From: Nitrososphaerota archaeon
GTDB taxonomy: Archaea > Thermoproteota > Nitrososphaeria > Nitrososphaerales > Nitrosopumilaceae
NCBI GenBank assembly: GCA_016871975.1
Contig: VHBM01000020.1
Location: 1-20,016, forward strand
Length of the DNA stretch: 20,016 bases
Direction: 5' to 3'
This document shows, one piece after another, positions 13,781 through 19,279 of the stretch. A program made the translations under genes and the position numbers. How positions within the stretch are numbered: the stretch's first letter is position 1; every line of letters begins with the position of its first letter. The notes under the pieces were generated by a model. That model had not been told where the DNA came from. It ran no database searches and was given only the letters and a program-made list of their open reading frames with translations.

Positions 13781-14194
13781 ATGAACATAAAACGTGTTGG
13801 AAATGTAATTTTAGCCGTTAAAGATTTGGATAAATCTATAAAATTCTATAACGAAATACTTGGCCTCCCGATAAAGCAACAAAGAAGATCATGGGTAGAT
13901 CTTGGCTCAAAAGGGGCGTTGCTGAGTCTTCATCCTGCATCGCTAACTGCTACACATTTTGGCACTTCGATTGAAAATGGGGTAGCAATTGGATTTATTG
14001 TTGGCGATGTAAAATCAGCTGTTGAAGAATTGAGAACAAAGGGAGTTAAAATATACAGAGATGTTGTGGATAGAGAAGCAGGAAAAAACGCAATTATTTT
14101 AGATCCTGATGATTACATGATCTCATTATTTGAGCCCAACTTCAAAGATAAAGAACAACAAACAACTGGATATCACGGATTTACGCCAGCTTAG
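13781..14194 (+). CDS. VOC superfamily protein (glyoxalase/dioxygenase/bleomycin-resistance fold)
   Basis: At 137 aa this fits a two-module vicinal-oxygen-chelate monomer. VGNVILAVKDLDKSIKFYNE opens the first beta-alpha-beta-beta-beta unit. The second starts at GVAIGFIVGDVKSAVEELRT and ends DPDDYMISLFEP, where Glu is the usual metal ligand. The canonical first His of the HxxxxVxD strand is replaced by the Asn in GNVIL. Substrate is unknown, as for most of this family. It follows the RAM pair by 36 bp and overlaps the next minus-strand gene by 4 bp at the stops. Confidence 0.86.
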   Translation: MNIKRVGNVILAVKDLDKSIKFYNEILGLPIKQQRRSWVDLGSKGALLSLHPASLTATHFGTSIENGVAIGFIVGDVKSAVEELRTKGVKIYRDVVDREAGKNAIILDPDDYMISLFEPNFKDKEQQTTGYHGFTPA

Positions 14195-14577
14195 AGAATT
14201 TTTTTAATTTTTGAAATTATTTCATCAATTGTTTTAACTTTGGCATCAATTGTAATGTAAAATGTTACATTACGATTTGGTATTATGATTAAAATTACTT
14301 TTTTGTGTTTTAACAAGGCATAATCCAAATCGCCTAATACCATAGCTTGCGAATTTCGCAGCGTAATAAGATTAGAGATAATAAAAAACTCATTTTTAGC
14401 ATCTTCTGACCTTAAAAGTGGCTTTATTCCAGGTCGAATTATCCCAGTTAGTGTTCTACCATACTCATTGATCACTCCAACATATCGAATGGATTTAGAA
14501 ATGTTTAAAATTTGTTGACATTTTTTCCTATAGTTTTGAATTGATTCTTTCCATTTTTGTTCCGGAGTCTTTGCCAT
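14191..14577 (-). CDS. Thaumarchaeal hypothetical, DUF6659-like
   Basis: This 128-aa soluble protein carries a helical N-terminus (QKWKESIQNYRKKCQQIL), then IRYVGVINEYGRTLTGIIRP and EFFIISNLITLRNSQAMVLG. It then has strands VILIIIPNRNVTFYITIDAK and a final amphipathic helix. The pattern, VGVIxxxGR(T/L) followed by a strand-rich core, resembles a family common in ammonia-oxidising archaea that I recall as DUF6659; the name is from memory. The arrangement recalls profilin-like sensor folds such as roadblock, but that is inference. ATG start; TTTATTAA-like promoter about 27 nt ahead. Confidence 0.62.
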   Translation of the reverse strand: MAKTPEQKWKESIQNYRKKCQQILNISKSIRYVGVINEYGRTLTGIIRPGIKPLLRSEDAKNEFFIISNLITLRNSQAMVLGDLDYALLKHKKVILIIIPNRNVTFYITIDAKVKTIDEIISKIKKIL

Positions 14578-14598
14578 TAATAGAAATTTGTTGCCAAA

Positions 14599-14610
14599 TT
14601 AATAAAGTTA
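14599..14610 (-). promoter_or_regulatory. Putative TATA box for the DUF6659-like gene
   Basis: On the minus strand it reads AACTTTATTAAT, centred about 27 nt before the ATG at 14577. The rest of the 92-bp gap to the next gene shows nothing else. Confidence 0.42.
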
Positions 14611-14669
14611 GATACACTTAATCTGTAAATAGCTTCTAATGTTGTTGATAAAAATGAATCTTTTAAAAT

Positions 14670-15056
14670 CTAAATCTTTTTGGGTTGATTTTCACTAGAT
14701 TTTTCTATTTGTTGTTTCAATTCTTGATTTTCTTTACGCAGTTTTTCGTTTTCTGTTTGCAACAATGCCGATGAGTTTAGTCTATTAAACAATGGATGTC
14801 CAGGTGGAATCAATGAAGTGTTTACGCCAATTAATCCTGATGCAAATTTTTTGTACATTTGTTGAAAATCATTTAGTTTTGGATTAATCGATGATGTATC
14901 ATTTAGTAATTTTTCATGCAAGTGGTTTGGTTTTATCAATCCTGTTGTTGTAAAGGATAGTCCTGGTGGAAATCGAATAAACGGAGATGTAAGTTGTGTT
15001 GCATGTGACATCATGCCATATAGCTCCATTATGCGCTGGGCATCAAAGTAATCCAT
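14670..15056 (-). CDS. Hypothetical protein with C-terminal coiled coil, 128 aa
   Basis: The first 90 residues are rich in Pro, Leu, Phe and Asn (SPFIRFPPGLSFTTTGLIKP, SLIPPGHPLFNRLNSS) and look like an adaptor or docking segment. Residues about 99-118 form a clear coiled coil, ENEKLRKENQELKQQIEK, with Leu at every seventh place, and a short polar tail follows. There is no signal peptide or membrane segment. A leucine-zipper end suggests dimerisation. The family is unknown to me; restriction to thaumarchaea is a guess. Confidence 0.62.
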   Translation of the reverse strand: MDYFDAQRIMELYGMMSHATQLTSPFIRFPPGLSFTTTGLIKPNHLHEKLLNDTSSINPKLNDFQQMYKKFASGLIGVNTSLIPPGHPLFNRLNSSALLQTENEKLRKENQELKQQIEKSSENQPKKI

Positions 15057-15149
15057 GCTTTATTTTCTTTTTGAGGGTTATTTTTGCTTTGGCACGCCAC
15101 AGCTGATATAGTCAAGTGTAAAGTTTGACTCAGTTTTTATCAAATTGAG

Positions 15150-15183
15150 CTGATCGCAGACACTTATAGCGATCAGAGATCGC
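15150..15183. promoter_or_regulatory. Cluster of GATCGC dyads around a TATA-like box
   Basis: CTGATCGC at 15150-15157 and its exact inverse GCGATCAG at 15169-15176 are separated by 11 bases that hold CTTATA. The second arm also forms a tighter dyad with GATCGC at 15178-15183 (GCGATC-AGA-GATCGC). The TATA-like CTTATA at 15163-15168 lies about 28 nt before the ATG at 15194. This is a good operator geometry in otherwise AT-rich DNA, lying between divergent genes. Confidence 0.45.
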
Positions 15184-15193
15184 CTCTATAAAA

Positions 15194-15343
15194 ATGGCAA
15201 AAATGGAATTAAAGCGATGTATAAAGTGCAAAAAAAGCATCGAACGCTGGGAATTACATAAAATTGTCATGTATGTAATACGAGAAAAGCTAACTGATCA
15301 TCACTATGAGCATGTGGAATGCCCTGACAGATTTACAACCTAG
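15194..15343 (+). CDS. Putative 49-aa Cys/His protein
   Basis: A short frame with ATG start (second ATG three codons on) and TAG stop. It begins MAKMELKRCIKCKKSIERWE with a C-x2-C pair (C9, C12); a third Cys (C43) and four His (H22, H36, H37, H40) follow, enough for one zinc site. A TATA-like box inside a dyad lies 28 nt ahead. Its stop overlaps the end of the convergent cyclase gene by 4 bp. Composition and regulatory geometry favour a real gene; I know no family. Confidence 0.55.
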   Translation: MAKMELKRCIKCKKSIERWELHKIVMYVIREKLTDHHYEHVECPDRFTT

Positions 15344-16188
15344 CCAACATATGCAAAGACGGGATACAGCTGCCCTGTTTCACGATCTTGATATTTCCAT
15401 TTGTGTTTGCTCCAGACAACTTTTTCAAATGATTTTTGAATTGTAGGATGTAATCTTGTATAGACATCCTCGCCTATTAGAATTTGATTTGGTTTTGCCA
15501 TACTTTGTATCTTTGATGCAATGTTCATGGCAGGTCCAAGAATATCTACGTGTGATCGCTCTGCGTCTCCACCATACCGCATGATGATGTTTTGTCCAAA
15601 ATCCAATCCTATTTTTACCATCAATTCTGGATAATCGTATTGATTAAGAATGGGATTGATTCCTTTTTCTATAACCATCAACATTGATTTTGCGCAGTTT
15701 ACAGCATTATCTGCAGTGTCAATATTTCCTTCTGCTATAAAATATCCAATAACTGCATCACCAACAAACTTGAGTACATATCCATCATGTTGCATGATTG
15801 TAGAGGCCATCTCTTGAGCAAATGAACTTATGATTATGGCTACCTTGTCTTCAGGCAATGATAATGTAATATCAGTAGAGCCAACCAAATCTACGTAAAG
15901 TACTATCATGTTAATCCTTGAAAACACATGTTTTCGCAAAAACTTGTCGGAGTCATTTACAATTGGAGGATACTCGTATCCTTTGGTAAGTGAATTCCAA
16001 ACTCTTTTTTGTGTTTCAGAAATTAAAGTTTCAGTGTCTACTACTTTTGGTCCTTTTCGTCCCAACAACATATCGATGTATGGTTTTGAACTTTCAGGAA
16101 CCTCTTGTTTGTGTACTGGGTTTTGTGAGTTTTCAGAATTAGTACTTTCTACGTCTAATTCATGTTTTGCATCAGGATTTTCGCTCAT
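15340..16188 (-). CDS. Class III adenylate/guanylate cyclase catalytic-domain protein
   Basis: The CHD cyclase domain spans about residues 90-260 of 282 (numbered from the ATG at 16188). Metal-binding D100 is in VLYVDLVGST and D144 in VLKFVGDAVIGYF. K140 and D216 (VDILGPAMNIAS) fit the base-recognition pair of adenylate cyclases. N222 is present, but the catalytic Arg four residues later is K226. The first 85 residues are acidic and low-complexity; no membrane helix or known sensor is seen. A GTG at 16197 is an alternative start, but GGTG sits 6 nt before this ATG. It lies just after a zinc-ribbon frame. The product (cAMP or another ring) and activity need testing because of the Lys. Confidence 0.86.
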   Translation of the reverse strand: MSENPDAKHELDVESTNSENSQNPVHKQEVPESSKPYIDMLLGRKGPKVVDTETLISETQKRVWNSLTKGYEYPPIVNDSDKFLRKHVFSRINMIVLYVDLVGSTDITLSLPEDKVAIIISSFAQEMASTIMQHDGYVLKFVGDAVIGYFIAEGNIDTADNAVNCAKSMLMVIEKGINPILNQYDYPELMVKIGLDFGQNIIMRYGGDAERSHVDILGPAMNIASKIQSMAKPNQILIGEDVYTRLHPTIQKSFEKVVWSKHKWKYQDRETGQLYPVFAYVG

Positions 16189-16197
16189 GTTTAGCAC

Positions 16198-16323
16198 CTA
16201 ATCCAAAGGAAAATTTACGCCACATATATGACAACGCCCTCTTTTTCCCTTATATTTTTCGTCATAATATTGCATGATCTCGGCATTACAATTCCAACAC
16301 CGGATCTTTTTTACCTCACTCAA
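16198..16323 (-). CDS. 41-aa zinc-ribbon protein upstream of the cyclase
   Basis: A short frame with a TTG start carries two C-x2-C knuckles, RCWNC at C9/C12 and RCHICG at C31/C34, 18 residues apart. That is the layout of a zinc ribbon. The linker is basic (YKGKRGR). The stop TAG ends directly at the alternative GTG of the cyclase and 9 bases before its ATG, so the two are almost certainly co-transcribed. An in-frame stop a few codons upstream leaves TTG as the only start. A role in nucleic-acid binding or as a cyclase partner is inference. Confidence 0.7.
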   Translation of the reverse strand: MSEVKKIRCWNCNAEIMQYYDEKYKGKRGRCHICGVNFPLD

Positions 16324-16344
16324 TATTATGCCACCAATTCATAC

Positions 16345-16358
16345 TATCTATATTTGAA
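16345..16358. promoter_or_regulatory. Shared TATA-like region for divergent zinc-ribbon/cyclase and 287-aa genes
   Basis: The stretch TATCTATATTTG reads as AAATATAGATA on the minus strand, about 29 nt before the TTG at 16323. On the plus strand its centre is 20-24 nt before the ATG at 16371. The 47-bp gap between the two starts holds no other candidate. Confidence 0.38.
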
Positions 16359-16370
16359 ATGTAGAGTTTT

Positions 16371-17234
16371 ATGGGACAATATAAATGGAAAATGGTGCGA
16401 CTTGGACTTGGCTCATCAGATGAGTTTATTCTAGTCTTAAATGAAAAATCTAAAAAAATTCAAGAGTCATTCTTGCAAAAAATAAAGGATCTCACAAAAA
16501 TGATAACAGTTAAGGTGATGCTTGGTGATAGTACTGTAATTGATCAACAGACATTTGATCCACAAGCAGTACGAAACTATTATGAAAGCATAATCAAAAA
16601 TTTTCCAGATTGGTCTATACAGGAAGTATCTGTTTCAAACAATGAAGATGTCAGGCGACTATTTGTTAAACTTGAAGTAAAGGATGGAAATTATATTTTG
16701 TCATGGCACATGTCATTACAATATCATGTTTTACTTTACTACAAGCCAGATAACAGAGTAATCGAATGTCAAAAAGAGCTGGCAGAAATTGTTGATAAAA
16801 CAAAAGATGCAGAATCTGAAATAACCGAAATTGGAGATCATCTAATTTTGGAAAAACTAAAAAACATCGGATACAATGATTTGGATCATCAAAAGCTTTT
16901 TGAGTTATTCTTTGAAAACGATGAGTTTCGAGATGAAATCTACAAGGAGATCAAAAACAAATCCACGGTTGATTTTCAACAATACTCAAAAAGAAAAACA
17001 GAGTTGTTTAATGAATTAGATAGTCTTTTGTTAGAAACATATCAAACTACACCAATTCTAATTGATGATGTGAGATTAATCGGTGGCGAAGAAGGATGCC
17101 TGTGTAGTTTTGACTTGGAGTATATAAAAAATAAAATCAGAGAAGGAAATTTTGATCCAAAAAAAGTTTCTCCAGCAACAAAAGACAAGATAATCCAGAG
17201 ATTTGATCAAATTTTACAAATTATGAGCGTGTAG
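16371..17234 (+). CDS. Orphan hypothetical protein, 287 aa
   Basis: This soluble protein is alpha/beta at the start (MVRLGLGSSDEFILVLNEKS; VKVMLGDSTVIDQQTFDP) and strongly helical and charged after about residue 130 (QKELAEIVDKTKDAESEITE, then long Lys/Glu helices). A short GGEEGCLCSFDLEY segment at about 238-251 holds its only close Cys pair. No catalytic motif, membrane segment or signal peptide is seen. The ATG at 16392 (MVRLG) is an alternative start. It is divergent from the cyclase operon. I do not recognise it. Confidence 0.68.
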   Translation: MGQYKWKMVRLGLGSSDEFILVLNEKSKKIQESFLQKIKDLTKMITVKVMLGDSTVIDQQTFDPQAVRNYYESIIKNFPDWSIQEVSVSNNEDVRRLFVKLEVKDGNYILSWHMSLQYHVLLYYKPDNRVIECQKELAEIVDKTKDAESEITEIGDHLILEKLKNIGYNDLDHQKLFELFFENDEFRDEIYKEIKNKSTVDFQQYSKRKTELFNELDSLLLETYQTTPILIDDVRLIGGEEGCLCSFDLEYIKNKIREGNFDPKKVSPATKDKIIQRFDQILQIMSV

Positions 17235-17337
17235 AAGTCAATCTAATTATGCATTAATTTGAGCCTATGATGGCCAATAACCTAAACCATAACTATGAAA
17301 ATTTTGCCAAAATGCTTCACATATTTTATGAGAAATC

Positions 17338-17345
17338 AAATATAG
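17338..17345 (+). promoter_or_regulatory. Putative TATA box for ilvA
   Basis: AAATATAG is centred 27 nt before the TTG at 17368, the classic archaeal spacing for a transcript starting at the start codon. This supports TTG as the real start. Confidence 0.55.
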
Positions 17346-17367
17346 AGTAACTATTCGATCCCCTCTG

Positions 17368-18576
17368 TTGAATCCAACTTACAAAGATATCATAAAGGCA
17401 CAATCAATGCAAGGAAATGTAATTAGAAAAACTCCATTGATATATTCAGATTCGTTTAGTAGACTGTCAGGTTCCAAAGTTTTTCTAAAGGCAGAGTTCC
17501 AACAGAAAACTGGTTCTTTTAAAATTCGTGGAGCATATTTTAAAATTAAATCACTAAAACAAAACGAAAAGAAAAATGGAGTGGTAGCTGCATCAGCAGG
17601 AAATCATGCTCAAGGTGTCGCATTTGCATCTGCATTAGAAAAAATCCCATGTACTATTGTAATGCCATTAACTGCATCGCCAGCTAAAGTTGCAGCAACT
17701 AAGCGATATGGAGCAAAGGTAATACTTGAAGGTGCCAACTATGACGAATCTTGGGCAAAAGCGCAAGATATTGCTAGAAAAACCAATGCAACAATAATCC
17801 ACGCATTTGATGATCCTCATGTGATTGCCGCCCAAGGAGTCATTGGATTAGAAATCATGGAAGATTTGCCAGATGTGGACGAAGTATACACTCCAATAGG
17901 TGGAGGCGGACTTGCTGCAGGAATATTAATTGCAATAAAAACTAAAAATCCAAAGGTCAAGGTAATTGGGGTACAGTCAAAGGCATTTCCAGCTATGAAA
18001 AATTCTTTTGATTCTGGAAAATTACAATCAGGAATTGGGGAAAGAACGATAGCTGATGGCATTTCAGTTAAAAACCCAGGCAAGACTACGTTTAAGATAA
18101 TCAACGAATTAATCGACGATATTGTACTAGTTGATGATACGCAAATTATCAAAACTATGTTTCTACTAATGGAAAGAGCCAAAATGGTAGTAGAACCAGC
18201 CGGAGCAGTAAGTTTAGCGTATCTTCTTAAAGCAAAGCCATCACCACGAAAAAAAGTGGTTCCAATATTGGGAGGCGGAAATGTTGACATGTATTTACTA
18301 GGTCAGATTGTAGCAAAGGGGCTTACAAATATGGGCCGCATGACAAAAATGTTCATTCTATTGCCTGACAAACCTGGTGCACTAAAAGAGGTTGTCGATG
18401 AGATAGCCATGCTTAACGCCAACATAGTTGAGGTCATTCACGATAGGTTAAGCTCAAAGGTTCCAGCAGGTTCTGCAGGCGTAACACTTAGTTTGGAAAC
18501 TGAAGATCAAGTACACGCAGATAAACTAATTCAACATTTAAAGAAAAAAAATATTCAATTCGAAATTTTGTCTTGA
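17368..18576 (+). CDS. ilvA: Threonine dehydratase (threonine ammonia-lyase) with C-terminal ACT domain
   Basis: This PLP enzyme deaminates threonine to 2-oxobutanoate, the first step to isoleucine, and probably acts on serine too. It is 402 aa. PLP-Lys K52 lies in TGSFKIRGA, followed by SAGNHAQGVA at 76-85 and the PLP-phosphate loop PIGGGGLAAG at 177-186. After VEPAGAVSLAYLL, residues about 331-402 form an ACT domain (LPDKPGALKEVVDEIAMLNA), the usual site of feedback by an amino acid. The size matches the short, single-ACT form (TdcB/IlvA type). It starts TTG and stops 3 nt before the convergent purE. Confidence 0.94.
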   Translation: MNPTYKDIIKAQSMQGNVIRKTPLIYSDSFSRLSGSKVFLKAEFQQKTGSFKIRGAYFKIKSLKQNEKKNGVVAASAGNHAQGVAFASALEKIPCTIVMPLTASPAKVAATKRYGAKVILEGANYDESWAKAQDIARKTNATIIHAFDDPHVIAAQGVIGLEIMEDLPDVDEVYTPIGGGGLAAGILIAIKTKNPKVKVIGVQSKAFPAMKNSFDSGKLQSGIGERTIADGISVKNPGKTTFKIINELIDDIVLVDDTQIIKTMFLLMERAKMVVEPAGAVSLAYLLKAKPSPRKKVVPILGGGNVDMYLLGQIVAKGLTNMGRMTKMFILLPDKPGALKEVVDEIAMLNANIVEVIHDRLSSKVPAGSAGVTLSLETEDQVHADKLIQHLKKKNIQFEILS

Positions 18577-18579
18577 TGT

Positions 18580-19149
18580 TTAGATACGTTTTTTTACAAA
18601 CTTTGCAAGGCCTAATTTTTTAAGCTCTTCTGATTCACGCAAAACCAAATCATATTGTGTTTTCTTGTGTTTTTTGAGCTTAATTTTCAGATCATCGTAT
18701 TCATTTGCCAAAATTTTCATTGCATAAATTGCAGCATTTGCAGCCTTGTTGATTCCCACTGTGACAACAGGAGAGCCTGTTGGCATTTCAGAAATTGATA
18801 AAAGTGAATCCAAGCCACCAAAAGCAGAAAGTTTGTTCTTACCAGATTTTTTTTGTTTGTAGTTATAGACCATTATTGGAACTCCGATTACAGGAATTAC
18901 AGTATGTGATGCAATCATGCCAGGAAGATGAGCTGCGCCCCCCGCACCTGCTATTATAACCTTAAAACCACTTGATTCTGCATGTTTTGCATATTCATCA
19001 AGCCTAGTTGGAGTTCGATGTGCTGAAACTATTTGGTCTTCGTGTTTGATTTTAAATTCGTCTAATACTTCAGCAGCACCGTGCATAATTTTACTATCAG
19101 AGCTTGAACCCATTATAATGCCAACAAATGGCTTTTTTGAATATGACAT
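18580..19149 (-). CDS. purE: N5-CAIR mutase / AIR carboxylase catalytic subunit (PurE)
   Basis: This is the 189-aa purine-pathway enzyme that makes CAIR. The signature GIIMGSSSDSKIM at 10-22, VSAHRTP at 41-47 with H44, and GAGGAAHLPGM at 68-78 with H74 are intact. With PurK divergent from it, it most likely works as the class I mutase on N5-CAIR. Between GVP at 89-91 and GGLDSLLSI it holds about 13 extra residues (YNYKQKKSGKNKLSAF region, 95-110) compared with the E. coli form as I recall it. ATG start with a TATA-like TTAAAAATA about 25 nt ahead. Confidence 0.94.
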   Translation of the reverse strand: MSYSKKPFVGIIMGSSSDSKIMHGAAEVLDEFKIKHEDQIVSAHRTPTRLDEYAKHAESSGFKVIIAGAGGAAHLPGMIASHTVIPVIGVPIMVYNYKQKKSGKNKLSAFGGLDSLLSISEMPTGSPVVTVGINKAANAAIYAMKILANEYDDLKIKLKKHKKTQYDLVLRESEELKKLGLAKFVKKRI

Positions 19150-19169
19150 ATTATTTCAAAAACAGTTGG

Positions 19170-19178
19170 TATTTTTAA
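19170..19178 (-). promoter_or_regulatory. Putative TATA box for purE
   Basis: On the minus strand it reads TTAAAAATA, centred about 25 nt before the purE ATG at 19149. The same nine bases (TATTTTTAA on the plus strand) recur at the purK promoter. Confidence 0.45.
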
Positions 19179-19252
19179 CTATTAACCAAAAACATCACAT
19201 CATAGATGCAGATTTATCTCAAGCTTGCAATAGTTAAATCAGCACTAACTAT
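19176..19252. promoter_or_regulatory. Three copies of TAACTAT/ATAGTTA between purE and purK
   Basis: TAACTAT occurs at 19176-19182 and 19246-19252, and its inverse ATAGTTA at 19230-19236. The outer copies abut or overlap the two TATA boxes, as an operator would. The bases are AT-rich, so chance recurrence is possible. Confidence 0.3.
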
Positions 19253-19258
19253 TTTTAA
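19250..19258 (+). promoter_or_regulatory. Putative TATA box for purK
   Basis: TATTTTTAA is centred 26 nt before the ATG at 19280, fitting a leaderless transcript. Confidence 0.45.
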
Positions 19259-19279
19259 TGCGAAAATGTTTGATTGACG

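Noticed and set aside
17817..18290. Minus-strand frame of 157 codons inside ilvA
   Set aside because: It is antisense to the catalytic PLP domain and has no recognisable domain of its own.
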